NCBI GenBank assembly: GCA_030583925.1
Contig: CP129482.1
Span: 62,001-126,000 of the forward strand
DNA length: 64,000 nt
Source of the DNA: Anaerolineales bacterium
GTDB lineage: Bacteria; Chloroflexota; Anaerolineae; Anaerolineales; Villigracilaceae
Direction of reading: 5' to 3'
Below the pieces are notes generated by a model. That model worked only from the letters and a program-made list of their open reading frames with translations. It did not search any database and was not told the DNA's origin. Made by a program: the position numbers and the translations under genes. Positions 44,556 through 53,235 of this stretch are shown in pieces. Position 1 is the first letter of the stretch; each line of letters opens with the position of its first letter.

Positions 44556-45287
44556 CTACCATCCTTCCATCAACCGAATCGCGTGCTTCTCCGGCAGTCT
44601 CGCCTCACGGATGCGCTTCTGCACTTCCTCGATGTTGTATACGGCGCGGCGCGGCTCCCAGGTTTTGGCTTCCGTGTCGTAGATGGCATAGGCGGCGCGC
44701 GGGTCGCGGTCGCGGGGCTGACCAACCGAGCCGGGGTTCATGATCAGCCGCGGCTTCAATTTGACCAACTCGCCCGGGCGGATCGGTTCCAGTGTCACAC
44801 GGTTGTTCGCCTCGTTGAGGCGGAACATGCACTGCAAATGCGAATGTCCCACCATGCACCATGGCGTGGTGAAGTGGTCGAAGTTCAAGCGCGCCGAAAG
44901 CGTGTTCAAAATATATTCCCAGACCGAATCGCGCGGACTGCCATGCACGAGGCTGGCATCCTCGCGCACCTTCAAGTTTTGTGGAAGTGACCGCAGGAAT
45001 TCCATGTTGTCCGCGGTCAATACCTTCTCGTGATATTCCAACGCGCTGCGCGCGCCTCCGTTAAAGGCTTCAAAGGGAATCCTCCCGATCACCGCCACGT
45101 CGTGGTTGCCGAGCAGGCACGTGAGATTTTTGATCTCGCGCACTTCCTCCACCACCGCGTTCGGGTCGGGTCCGTAGCCCACGAGGTCGCCGAGGCACCA
45201 GGTTTCGTCTACTTCGCCCGCGTCCTTCAACACGGCTTCGAGCGCGGTGTAATTGGCGTGAATGTCCGAAATCACCAGAACGCGCAT
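44556..45287 (-). CDS. Calcineurin-like metallophosphoesterase
   Basis: 243 residues. The metal-binding signatures are ISDIHANYTALEAVL, LGDLVGYGPDP, LLGNHDVAV, VHGSPRD and VGHSHLQC. This single-domain form is close to YfcE/PrpE-type phosphoesterases. It begins one base after the coaBC stop, so the two are co-transcribed. Substrate unknown. Confidence 0.88.
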   Translation of the reverse strand: MRVLVISDIHANYTALEAVLKDAGEVDETWCLGDLVGYGPDPNAVVEEVREIKNLTCLLGNHDVAVIGRIPFEAFNGGARSALEYHEKVLTADNMEFLRSLPQNLKVREDASLVHGSPRDSVWEYILNTLSARLNFDHFTTPWCMVGHSHLQCMFRLNEANNRVTLEPIRPGELVKLKPRLIMNPGSVGQPRDRDPRAAYAIYDTEAKTWEPRRAVYNIEEVQKRIREARLPEKHAIRLMEGW

Positions 45288-45288
45288 A

Positions 45289-46500
45289 TCACTCCAACAA
45301 TCCCGCGATGCGTTCGATCATAATTTCGGCTGTTTCCATTTTGCTCATCAAAGGTAATGATTCCTTGCGCCCATCTGCAAACAATAGCGTAACACGGTTT
45401 GTCTCGACTGAAAATCCCGCATCGGATGCGGAGATGTCGTTCGCCGCGATCAAATCCAAGCGTTTGGATTCTAACTTATTTGCCGCGTTTTCAAACAGGT
45501 CGCGGGATTCGGCAGCGAAGCCGACAACAACTTTCAGACGCTTCATTTCGGACCTTCTGCCTGCCACGGCTTTCAGGATATCTTCCGTCCCTTCGAGCTC
45601 GACCTGCGGAACGCCGCCCTCTTTCTTCATTTTATCTTTCGCCGCGTACTTCGGGCGGAAGTCTGCCACCGCCGCCGCCATGATGAGAACATCCCCGTCG
45701 GACGATTGGCTCAACACCGCGTCGAGCATCTGTTTTGCAGTTTGCACGTGGACAACTTCCGCGCCGATGGGAGGCGTCAACGCAGTGGGCGTGGTGATCA
45801 ACGTGACTTGCGCGCCCGCGTCCAACGCGGCTTGGGCGAGGGCATAGCCTTGTTTGCCAGAGGATTTGTTCGTGAGCACGCGGACTGGGTCGAGCGGTTC
45901 TTGAGTCCCGCCCGCGGTGACAATCACCTTCCTATTGGCGAGCCAGCCGTCCCGTCCGAGAATGACGCGGATGTGTCCAATGAGTTCGTGAGTCTCGGGC
46001 AGGCGTCCTTTCCCGCTGAGTCCCGATGCGAGGTGTCCTTCCGCTGGTTCGATGATATACGCGCCGCGTTTTTTTAGCGTGTCGAGATTTTCCTGTGTGG
46101 CGGCGTGGTCGTACATGCCGCCGTCCATCGCGGGCGCGATGAGGAGGGGGCAGGTTGAGGCGAGGGCGGTGACAGTCAACAACGAATCCGCTTGACCATG
46201 CGCGAGTTTTGCAAGTGTGTTGGCGGTGCAGGGCGCAACGACGAGCAAATCGGCGGTGTGACCCAAGCCGACGTGCAATACGTGCGCCTCGTCCCCCCAC
46301 AGATCGGAGTCGGCGTAGGCGCGGCGACCGGTGACCGATTGAAAGGTGAGCGGCGTGATGAATTTTTGCGCGGCTTCGGTAAGGATCGCATCCACCTGCG
46401 CGCCCGCCTGCGTGAGTTTGGAGGCGAGGTCGGCGGCTTTATACGCGGCGATGGAACCCGTGACGCCGAGTACGATGCGTTTGTTTGAAAGGACAGGCAT
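45289..46500 (-). CDS. coaBC: Bifunctional CoaBC (coenzyme A biosynthesis)
   Basis: 403 residues. The N-terminal flavoprotein half (PPC decarboxylase) shows GVTGSIAAYKAADLAS, HVLHVGLGHTADLLVVAPCTANTLAK and the active-site loop PAMDGGMYDH. The C-terminal half (phosphopantothenate-cysteine ligase) shows VTAGGTQEPLDPVRVLTNKS and AAAVADFRPK. It makes 4'-phosphopantetheine from phosphopantothenate in two steps. Full length, forms an operon with the phosphoesterase. Confidence 0.95.
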   Translation of the reverse strand: MPVLSNKRIVLGVTGSIAAYKAADLASKLTQAGAQVDAILTEAAQKFITPLTFQSVTGRRAYADSDLWGDEAHVLHVGLGHTADLLVVAPCTANTLAKLAHGQADSLLTVTALASTCPLLIAPAMDGGMYDHAATQENLDTLKKRGAYIIEPAEGHLASGLSGKGRLPETHELIGHIRVILGRDGWLANRKVIVTAGGTQEPLDPVRVLTNKSSGKQGYALAQAALDAGAQVTLITTPTALTPPIGAEVVHVQTAKQMLDAVLSQSSDGDVLIMAAAVADFRPKYAAKDKMKKEGGVPQVELEGTEDILKAVAGRRSEMKRLKVVVGFAAESRDLFENAANKLESKRLDLIAANDISASDAGFSVETNRVTLLFADGRKESLPLMSKMETAEIMIERIAGLLE

Positions 46501-46660
46501 ACGCGTTGATTATACTTCCGAGAAAAAGGAGGAATGAGTGTGCATCGGATTTACAATGATTTTCAGAGTTTCCGCAAACGAATCAGCCACAGAGCGCACG
46601 GAGAAAGTGAGTTTTTCTTTGAGAGAGTGGATGAAAAGTCAAAAACATATCTCTTTGGCA

Positions 46661-46762
46661 TGTCATTCTGAGCCGCGAAGCGGCGAAGAATCTCTGATTT
46701 GCCTGTGAGTCTTCAAGCGGGAGGAGGGATTCTTCGCTCCCTTCGGTCGCTCAGAATGACAT
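46661..46762. repeat. Palindromic repeat, variant ATGTCATTCTGAG family
   Basis: TGTCATTCTGAGC ... GAAGAATC pairs with GATTCTTCGC ... GCTCAGAATGACA. Together with a partial CACAGAG-family unit (46584-46600) it fills the 300-bp gap 46501-46801, where I see no gene. Confidence 0.85.
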
Positions 46763-46801
46763 GAAGGACTCTGTGGTCTTTGCGGTATTAACTCGTGACG
46801 C

Positions 46802-47881
46802 CTAGTTCAAAACGGGATAGAGCATTTCAAGCCCGCGCCAGAGATCGTCGCGCCAGGCGGTGTAATTGTGTCCGCCGCTGAATTCGCGATACGAAACGTT
46901 GTATTCGTTCGCTTGCAATAGCGCGTGGACACGGCGGTTGTCGTCCAACAGCCATTCGAGTTTGCCCGCGTCCATCCATAGGTTGAGGTGTGGCGCGTGC
47001 TTGTGGCGAATCAAATCCACGGCGGCGAAGTCGCGTCCATCCATCTCGAACACGGCAGATTGACTCAACACATTGCCGAAGATTTCCGGCATCCGCAAGC
47101 CGGTGTAGATTGCCATCAGTCCGCCGAACGACGAGCCCAAGACGCCGTACGCGCCGGGTTTTTTGTTGATGTCGAGCAAGTTCAATTTTTTGCGCGCCAG
47201 CGGCAGGATTTCATGGTCGAGCCAGATCAGCGTCGCGTCGGAGCAGGCGTATTCGAGGGCGCGGCGGGTCTTTCCGTTTTGGAGGAATGCCATCGCAATC
47301 GGGCGGATGCGCTGGTCGGCGATCAAATTGTCCACGATGGTGGCGAGTCTGCCGCGGTTTAAATAATCATAGCCGTCGTAGACGACGAGCAACGGCACGG
47401 CTTCTTTGACTGGCGGTTTGTAGAGCCAAACGTCGCGCTCGCCGTAATCTTGCAAGGTCCACGTGTCTACGCGGTGGGCGCTGAGCGCGCCGACCGGCAC
47501 GTCCGCGCGGCGCATGGAGAAGGGCGAGGGCATGGTCTCAGGCATGTAGAAAAAATTGTTGCGCGAGCCGACGCCGTTGTTGACGCTTTTGCGATTCAAC
47601 GGGTCAGGGAATCGTTTCTGCGAGACCGGGTCATACAGCGCGTATTCGAGATACGCGTCGCGGGGGAGGGTGAGGGAGGCGGACCAAATTGACTTGGGCG
47701 AGGCAGGCGTAAGGGTGGAGTCGAAGCGTTTGAACGGTTTGGGATTCTCCTCCCAGCGGCTCAAGTCGCTGATGAGATGCGGCGCGGTTTTGCCCTCCCA
47801 AATAAATGTGGCGCGGTCGCCGCGAACGACGGGGTTGCCAAATTCTTTGGCGCGCTGGATGGTATCTTGCGACAGGCTCAT
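46802..47881 (-). CDS. Esterase of the enterochelin-esterase (Fes/IroE-like) family
   Basis: 359 residues. An N-terminal beta domain (about 1-120) precedes an alpha/beta-hydrolase domain with nucleophile Ser in GVLGSSFGGLMAIY, an Asp in NLWMDAGKLEW and the catalytic His in FSGGHNYTAWRDDL. No signal peptide is present, so it is cytoplasmic. The natural ester is unknown; siderophore or other phenolic/sugar esters are possible. Confidence 0.8.
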   Translation of the reverse strand: MSLSQDTIQRAKEFGNPVVRGDRATFIWEGKTAPHLISDLSRWEENPKPFKRFDSTLTPASPKSIWSASLTLPRDAYLEYALYDPVSQKRFPDPLNRKSVNNGVGSRNNFFYMPETMPSPFSMRRADVPVGALSAHRVDTWTLQDYGERDVWLYKPPVKEAVPLLVVYDGYDYLNRGRLATIVDNLIADQRIRPIAMAFLQNGKTRRALEYACSDATLIWLDHEILPLARKKLNLLDINKKPGAYGVLGSSFGGLMAIYTGLRMPEIFGNVLSQSAVFEMDGRDFAAVDLIRHKHAPHLNLWMDAGKLEWLLDDNRRVHALLQANEYNVSYREFSGGHNYTAWRDDLWRGLEMLYPVLN

Positions 47882-47941
47882 CGAAATTTCTTCCGCTAAT
47901 CCTCGCTAATCTTCACGAATGTGGAAAGATTAGCGGATTGG

Positions 47942-48493
47942 TTATTTGCTGAACGTTCCGACGAGTTCGCCCTGCGCGAGGATGTGACCCTCCATGGCTT
48001 TGAGCAGTTCGCCTTTGTCCGCGCCGGGGAGCAGCCCAATCATTTCATCGAGTGCGTAGAGTTTGAAGAAGTAGCGATCCGGTCCTTCAGGCGGGCAGGG
48101 ACCATCGTAGCCGATGTTGCCCCATGAATTTTTGCCCGCGAACGGACTGCCTTGACCATCCGGCACATTCTTGCCGGTGACCGGCAGATCTTCCGCGAGG
48201 TTGCGCGTTTCCGGCGGGATGTTGTACAACACCCAATGCACCCACGTGCCAACGGGCGCGTCAGGATCGTCCATGATGAGCGCGAAGGATTGGGTTCCGG
48301 CGGGCGGTTCGCCCCATGCGAGCGCGGGCGACACATCTTTGCCGACACAGGTGTATTTTGCCGGTATGGATTGCCCGTGTGAGAACGCGTCGCTTGTGAT
48401 GGTGATCTGGTTGGCGGACACCACAGCCTCCGTCGGTTCAGCGGGCGAACAGGCTGAAACCAAAAATGTGAGGATAAAAAGAATACGCTTCAT
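47942..48493 (-). CDS. PEBP-family (YbhB/YbcL) lipoprotein
   Basis: 183 residues from the ATG at 48493. The leader ends in the lipobox VSAC. The PEBP signatures are SPALAWGEPPAGTQSFAL, DDPDAPVGTWVHWVLYNIP and GYDGPCPPEGPDRYFFKLYAL. The family binds small anionic ligands; in bacteria its role is not settled. Upstream open sequence (to 48559) is repeat. Confidence 0.9.
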   Translation of the reverse strand: MKRILFILTFLVSACSPAEPTEAVVSANQITITSDAFSHGQSIPAKYTCVGKDVSPALAWGEPPAGTQSFALIMDDPDAPVGTWVHWVLYNIPPETRNLAEDLPVTGKNVPDGQGSPFAGKNSWGNIGYDGPCPPEGPDRYFFKLYALDEMIGLLPGADKGELLKAMEGHILAQGELVGTFSK

Positions 48494-48546
48494 ACTTACA
48501 AGTATATCCTGCCGCGTTTGATTAATTCGAGAGTCATCATCCCCCT

Positions 48547-48610
48547 TTTTTCTCACCACAGAGACACTGAGAAATTATTTTCCTCTCTGTTTCTCCGTAA
48601 CTCGGTGGTT
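48547..48610. repeat. Palindromic repeat, CACAGAG family
   Basis: ACCACAGAGACACTGAGAAA and TTTCTCCGTAACTCGGTGGT form an imperfect hairpin between the PEBP and GNAT genes. Confidence 0.7.
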
Positions 48611-48615
48611 CAAAA

Positions 48616-49059
48616 TCACAACTTCTTTATAAAATGCACGAGGCGGTCCGCTTCGAAATAACCTGTTTTCAAATGCGCGTTGATGCTGGCTTCGTTATCC
48701 AGCCACGTGTCCGATCCCATTTCAGTGCAACCTTTTTCGCGCGCCCAATTCTCGGCGGCGGCGATCATCTCGCGCCCGAGTTTCTGTCCGCGCACGCCCT
48801 CATCCACAAACCACGCTTCGATGTAACCGACCGGGCTGGTCTGGCATCCTTCCGCGTAGTCGCGCAGGCTGGTCTCGACGAACGCGACCAAGCCCCCATC
48901 CTCGCGCGCCGCGACGAACACCGCGCGCTTTTTATCCGCCAGCATGGCGTCCATATCCGCTTGCACGTAGTCGGCGGGCAGGTGATACCACAACGACTGT
49001 CTCATTCTCAACCATTCGGGTTTGTCAGCCGCGCTCGCGCGGCGAATTTCGAATCCCAT
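48616..49059 (-). CDS. GNAT acetyltransferase, AAC(6')-like
   Basis: 147 residues. The acetyl-CoA motif is VDEGVRGQKLGREMIAAAE and the end CTEMGSDTWLDNEASINAHLK is the pattern seen in aminoglycoside 6'-N-acetyltransferases of the AAC(6')-I type. Resistance activity cannot be concluded, because many chromosomal relatives have other substrates. It stands alone. Confidence 0.75.
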   Translation of the reverse strand: MGFEIRRASAADKPEWLRMRQSLWYHLPADYVQADMDAMLADKKRAVFVAAREDGGLVAFVETSLRDYAEGCQTSPVGYIEAWFVDEGVRGQKLGREMIAAAENWAREKGCTEMGSDTWLDNEASINAHLKTGYFEADRLVHFIKKL

Positions 49060-49186
49060 AACCTCTTCTCCGCCAGATGATTCAGGCGATGCGGATTATA
49101 GCCAATATCCCCGCGCTGGCAATATCCTCTGCAGACGGAAAGCCCGCTTCTTTCCTCCGTTCAACCTGCCTCGCCAACCCGACGCG

Positions 49187-49654
49187 TTATCTCACCTTCG
49201 GAATCCACCTCGGCACGGATCGGCAATACTCCTCATACGCCGCGCCGAATTGATTTCGCAGAATCGGCTCTTCGACGATGAGGATGAGAACATGGAACGC
49301 AAGGAAAAACAAGAACGCGTAGACTATCGCCAGCGTCGAGCCGAACCACAGGATGAGCCCGAACTGCACCATCAACGCGCCGAGGTAGATCGGATTCCGC
49401 ACGTAGCGATACCATCCCGCAATGACCAACTCCTTCGGCGGGTCGAGGTGCGCCGGCGTGCCGCGTCCACGGCGGATGATGTCCATGGAGCATTGGACGA
49501 TGATCAGCGCGCCGAGAATCCAAAGCGGGAAAGCCAGATAACGGAAAATCCCTAAATCGAACATTTGAGTCCGCGCGGACAGTTGATACGGCAAATAGAC
49601 CGTAAACACCCCGTGCATAAATCCCATGTAGAGTATTGTTTTGAGTGTGTTCAT
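49187..49654 (-). CDS. ICMT/PEMT-family membrane methyltransferase, copy 1
   Basis: 155 residues from the ATG at 49654. Four membrane segments, then the AdoMet-binding end with GWYRYVRNPIYLGALM and EEPILRNQFGAAYEEYCRSV, the signature of isoprenylcysteine carboxyl methyltransferase-like enzymes. It is a paralogue of the next gene (49699-50166), with the same RNPxY and RFGAAYEAYC-type motifs, and the two are tandem. The substrate (lipid or small alcohol/thiol) is unknown. Confidence 0.82.
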   Translation of the reverse strand: MNTLKTILYMGFMHGVFTVYLPYQLSARTQMFDLGIFRYLAFPLWILGALIIVQCSMDIIRRGRGTPAHLDPPKELVIAGWYRYVRNPIYLGALMVQFGLILWFGSTLAIVYAFLFFLAFHVLILIVEEPILRNQFGAAYEEYCRSVPRWIPKVR

Positions 49655-49698
49655 TTGGGTTTGGTGGGGGCGGACCTGCGCGTCCGCCCTGATGCGGA

Positions 49699-50166
49699 TT
49701 ATTTCAATCGCGGAATCCACCTCGGCACTCGTTGACAATACGCCTCATACGCCGCGCCGAACCGTTGACGAAGATTTGGCTCCTCGTACAACGTCACGAA
49801 AGAATGAAACGCGAGAACGATTACCGCCGCGTAGATTAACAGATTCCAAAAGCCGAACCACAAGAAATGACCGATCAGAATCGAAGTGACGCCCACATAC
49901 ATCGGGTTGCGGACGTGGTTGTACAAGCCCGAAACGACCAATTCCTTCGGCGGCTCGATGGGCGCGGGCGTGCCTTTTCCTTTTTGCACGAAATCCCAGA
50001 AACACCAGACCAGCATGGCGAATCCAATCAGCCAGAGAGGGAAAGCGAGATACGAGAGAAAACCCGTCTCAACTTGCGAGCCTTTCCGCAAGAGGGCAAG
50101 CGGAATGAATCCCGCCACGGTGCCGGGCGCGAGGATGAAGAAGAGGATGGATTTGAGGGCGGTCAT
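49699..50166 (-). CDS. ICMT/PEMT-family membrane methyltransferase, copy 2
   Basis: 155 residues from the ATG at 50166. GLYNHVRNPMYVGVTSI and EEPNLRQRFGAAYEAYCQRV match copy 1 downstream. Four membrane segments. The pair appears to come from a local duplication. The frame upstream of 50166 is a GTTCGGCAGTT repeat. Confidence 0.82.
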   Translation of the reverse strand: MTALKSILFFILAPGTVAGFIPLALLRKGSQVETGFLSYLAFPLWLIGFAMLVWCFWDFVQKGKGTPAPIEPPKELVVSGLYNHVRNPMYVGVTSILIGHFLWFGFWNLLIYAAVIVLAFHSFVTLYEEPNLRQRFGAAYEAYCQRVPRWIPRLK

Positions 50167-50183
50167 TGTTATTGCTATTGTTC

Positions 50184-50206
50184 GTTCGGCAGTTAAACTG
50201 CCGAAC
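50184..50206. repeat. Palindromic repeat (GGCAGTT-a-AACTGCC variant)
   Basis: Arms GTTCGGCAGTT and AACTGCCGAAC around one A; a partial second unit GTTGAACTGCCGAAC follows to 50228. It shares the GCAGTTnAACTGC core with copies inside valS, guaA and the FMN riboswitch. Confidence 0.88.
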
Positions 50207-50236
50207 AAACTGGGTTGAACTGCCGAACGATCTGGG

Positions 50237-50458
50237 TTATTCCGAAACGTCCGTCTTCGTCAGAAAGTAAGCGAGGATGGCGATCGAAGCGACGAACCAC
50301 ACTCCGCCCACGAGACCGATCATCCAGCGCGGGATACCCCAACTGGAAATGTCAGCTGGGAATAGACCGAAGTAAATCAGCAGGATGATTCCGCTGATGA
50401 TCGCGTCAATTCCACTGGCGATGATGAAGAGTGTGCGTTTGGTTTGAGGGTTGTCCAA
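50237..50458 (-). CDS. Small two-helix membrane protein
   Basis: 73 residues with hydrophobic segments at about 10-30 and 43-66 and a short acidic tail. No family recognised. It begins 15 bp after the stop of the PhnE-like gene and may be co-transcribed with it. Confidence 0.55.
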   Translation of the reverse strand: MDNPQTKRTLFIIASGIDAIISGIILLIYFGLFPADISSWGIPRWMIGLVGGVWFVASIAILAYFLTKTDVSE

Positions 50459-50472
50459 TTTTATTGTCCTTT

Positions 50473-51246
50473 TTATTCAGATGTGGACAGTTGAGGTGGT
50501 TCGGCGTTCTGAATTTTTTGCCAAACGGCGCGGCTCAGCAAATCTATACTTTCGACTGAGATTATGATTGCAATTATAGCGACACTTGCATCACCGTACT
50601 CCAAGAGGTTGAGCCATTGCTGAAGTAAAAAGCCAATTCCACCACCACCCATAAAACCAATGACAGTAGCGATTAAGAGGTTGGTCGGGAGACATCTAAA
50701 GGCAATGCCTGGGAAATGCGCAGTGATCAGAGTGGTCCAATTCAAGGATGTACGTTGTGTGGCATATTCTGAAAATTTTGTACTTAAGACCGCCGTTGAA
50801 AATAAAGTAATAGCCAATACACCCCCTGTTGGACCAATGCCAGCTAAAATGATCGCTGGAATTACTGTAATGAGTGGGTGAATGGAACGAACCGCGGCAA
50901 GGATGGGTTGTAAAAGAATATTAAACCCGCGTCCCCATAACGAAGAAGTTCGGGCGCTCAAGAACGTCAAAGGGATTGCGAAAATTGCGCTCATCACGGT
51001 CGCGAGAAAAGCAATTTGAATTGTTTCCCACATTTTCTTTGTCACTTGTTGACTAATTTCGCTATCAAAAAGATTGGGTTGGGCTAAGACGGTTAATACG
51101 CGAACAAACGCTTGGAGTCTGCGCGGATTGGTCGCTTGTTCCAAATCAATTATCGTTCGAAAAGAATAGATAAAAAAGAAAAGGAGCACCAGCCAAATCA
51201 GGATTTTCCATATTTTTCCATCGGCGATACTATTTTTCATACCCAT
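50473..51246 (-). CDS. PhnE-like ABC transporter permease, orphan
   Basis: 257 residues, about six membrane helices. VRSIHPLITVIPAIILAGIG and FMGGGGIGFLLQQWLNLL are typical of PhnE permeases of phosphonate-type transporters. The length is normal for the family, unlike the 612-residue PhnE at 55882. No ATPase or binding protein is beside it, so it may use the PhnC/PhnD pair encoded at 53893-55871. Its upstream region contains a decayed copy of the polX C-terminus. Confidence 0.85.
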   Translation of the reverse strand: MGMKNSIADGKIWKILIWLVLLFFFIYSFRTIIDLEQATNPRRLQAFVRVLTVLAQPNLFDSEISQQVTKKMWETIQIAFLATVMSAIFAIPLTFLSARTSSLWGRGFNILLQPILAAVRSIHPLITVIPAIILAGIGPTGGVLAITLFSTAVLSTKFSEYATQRTSLNWTTLITAHFPGIAFRCLPTNLLIATVIGFMGGGGIGFLLQQWLNLLEYGDASVAIIAIIISVESIDLLSRAVWQKIQNAEPPQLSTSE

Positions 51247-51247
51247 C

Positions 51248-51294
51248 TCCTTTTCTCGTAGATCAGTAATTGACTACATCTTCCTTCATCACTA
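51248..51294 (-). pseudogene. Decayed duplicate of the polX 3' end
   Basis: On the minus strand this reads VVMKEDVVNY-stop-STRK, matching the polX C-terminus VTKEDVINCWSTEK at both DNA and protein level, with the Trp codon turned into TGA. It lies between polX and the PhnE-like gene, a remnant of a small tandem duplication. Confidence 0.6.
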
Positions 51295-51325
51295 CGTGAC
51301 AGTCACCTTAAAGGTGACTGTCACG
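51295..51325. repeat. Palindromic repeat CGTGACAGTCACCTT family
   Basis: Perfect 15-bp arms around one A. A second copy lies at 58884-58918. It can act as a terminator for polX. Confidence 0.88.
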
Positions 51326-51330
51326 TTTTG

Positions 51331-53055
51331 CTAACCGCGTTTCTTCAACCACTTCAACAACTTCTCCGTAGACCAGCAATTGATCACATCCTCTTTTGTA
51401 ACTCCTGCGCGTCTTGCGATGGCGACGCCGTAGTGGAGCATGTCGTAATCTTCTTCGGAGTGCGCGTCGGTGTTGATGCTGAGGAGGACGCCCAACTCTC
51501 TAGCGCGGCGGGCGTGCGGATCGTCGAGGTCGAGGCGATAGGGGCTGGCGCTGATCTCCATCGCCACGCCCGATTTCGCCGCGGCTTGCAGGATGACTTC
51601 CATATCCAAGTCGGCGGCTTCGCGGTCGGGGAACTCGCGTCCCGTTGGGTGACCGATGATGTCCACGTGCGGGTTGTTGACCGCTTTCAACAAGCGCGCC
51701 GTGATTTTCTCTCGAGGCTGGCGCAGACTCGAATGGAGTGAGGCAACCACAAGGTCGAGTGAAGCGAGGAAGTCGTCGGGATAATCCAACGAACCGTCGG
51801 CTTTAATTTCCACTTCGCTCGAATGCAGAATCGTGATCTGGTCGCCGAGTTGTTTTTGAATCTTCTTGATCTCGGCGGCTTGCTGTTTGTGCCGTTCGAT
51901 GGACAAGCCGTTCGCCACGCCGAGGCTCACCGAATGATCGGAGAACACGATCGTTTTCAAGCCGCGCTTGATCGCCGCCTTTGCCATGTCCATCATGCTC
52001 AACTTGCCGTCGCTGTACGTGGAGTGCATGTGCAAGTTGGCTTTGATGTCTTTCACTTCGATCAACTTCGGAAGTTTGTTTGCCTTCGCAAGCGCGACCT
52101 CATCGCGTCCCTCGCGCAGTTCGGGCGGAACCCATTGCAAGCCCAACGTTTTATACACTTCCTCTTCGGTGGCGCAAAAAATTTCTTTCCCGCCTTTAAC
52201 TTTTTTAAACGAATGATCCGACAACGACAAACCTTTATCGAGCGCGAGTTGCCGCAACAACACGTTGTGATCTTTCGAGCCTGTCGCGTATTGCAACGCG
52301 GTGCCAAACTCGTTCGGCGGATGCACCCACACTTGCGCGCGGATTCCGTCGCTGAACTCGACGCTGGATTTGAACTCGCCCTTGCCCAACACGCGGCTGA
52401 CGTTCGGAAGATTCGTGAACGCCTCCATGACCGCCTCTGAATCTTTGGACGCCACCAAGATATCGAGATCGCCGACGGTCGAACGCATCCTTCTCAGACT
52501 TCCAGCGGGTTCGGCGGCGACGACTCCTTTCACCCTTTTGAGTTGCGCGACGATCTGTTGCGCCAGCGGATAGGCGCGTCCCAGCGGAAGCCTGCCCGAC
52601 CTGCGGGCGAGCGAGGCGATCCCTTCGAGAATCGCAGTTTCGGACTTGGCGCCCATGCTGGGGAGGTCGCGCAATTTCCCCGCTTTGGCGGCAGCCTCAA
52701 GTTGCGAAAGACTCGTGATTCCCAACGTCTTCCAGATCATCCCCACTTTTTTCGGTCCCAATGACGGCACAGCCAGCCACGAGGCGAGTTCTTCGGGAAT
52801 TTCCTTTTTTATTTTTTCGAGAAATTCGAGTTTGCCAGTGGAGAGCAACTCGTCAATTTTTTCGGCGATGGCTTTGCCCACCCCAGGGATTTCCTCCAGC
52901 TTGCCCTCTTTCCAAAATTCCGAGGCGTCGCGCGGCAAGCCGAGCAAACTTTCGGACGCTTTGCGATAGGCGAGCGTTTTGTAAATGATCTCGCCTTTGA
53001 TCTCGAGCAGGTTTGCGATAAGCGTGAACGTATCGGCAAGTTGTTTGTTGTTCAT
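51331..53055 (-). CDS. polX: DNA polymerase/3'-5' exonuclease PolX
   Basis: 574 residues from the ATG at 53055. N-terminal helix-hairpin-helix repeats (EEIPGVGKAIAEKI), the polymerase domain with TVGDLDILVAS metal-binding Asp residues, and a C-terminal PHP phosphoesterase domain (NLHMHSTYSDGKLSM, FSDHSVSLG, HPTGREF, INTDAHS). It acts in DNA gap repair. The GS-x-RR motif (AGSLRRMRSTVGD) is intact. Full length. Confidence 0.95.
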   Translation of the reverse strand: MNNKQLADTFTLIANLLEIKGEIIYKTLAYRKASESLLGLPRDASEFWKEGKLEEIPGVGKAIAEKIDELLSTGKLEFLEKIKKEIPEELASWLAVPSLGPKKVGMIWKTLGITSLSQLEAAAKAGKLRDLPSMGAKSETAILEGIASLARRSGRLPLGRAYPLAQQIVAQLKRVKGVVAAEPAGSLRRMRSTVGDLDILVASKDSEAVMEAFTNLPNVSRVLGKGEFKSSVEFSDGIRAQVWVHPPNEFGTALQYATGSKDHNVLLRQLALDKGLSLSDHSFKKVKGGKEIFCATEEEVYKTLGLQWVPPELREGRDEVALAKANKLPKLIEVKDIKANLHMHSTYSDGKLSMMDMAKAAIKRGLKTIVFSDHSVSLGVANGLSIERHKQQAAEIKKIQKQLGDQITILHSSEVEIKADGSLDYPDDFLASLDLVVASLHSSLRQPREKITARLLKAVNNPHVDIIGHPTGREFPDREAADLDMEVILQAAAKSGVAMEISASPYRLDLDDPHARRARELGVLLSINTDAHSEEDYDMLHYGVAIARRAGVTKEDVINCWSTEKLLKWLKKRG

Positions 53056-53132
53056 GGGAACCTCGTTTGGATTATACGACTGAAAATTATCGCTCTCCGT
53101 TTTGGATGGAATCTGACCGACGATGTGATTTT

Positions 53133-53200
53133 TTGCCACGGATTTTCACTGATTTGTTTTCCGAAGATTCCGTGTAAATCCGTGCAATCTGTGGCTGAGG
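53133..53200. repeat. Palindromic repeat GCCACGGATT family
   Basis: GCCACGGATTTTCACTGATT and AATCCGTGCAATCTGTGGC form an imperfect hairpin between polX and the small transporter; related to the CACAGAG family. Confidence 0.6.
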
Positions 53201-53235
53201 TTTTAGGTTTTCGTATTAATTTCGGAGAGTCACAA

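Noticed and set aside
46534..46671. A short frame of about 45 codons starting MSVHRIYNDFQSF
   Set aside because: Half of it is repeat sequence and it has no recognisable domain; a remnant rather than a gene.
48616..49059. Calling the GNAT gene an aminoglycoside resistance gene
   Set aside because: Motifs fit the AAC(6')-I group, but chromosomal relatives often have other substrates, so only the fold is claimed.
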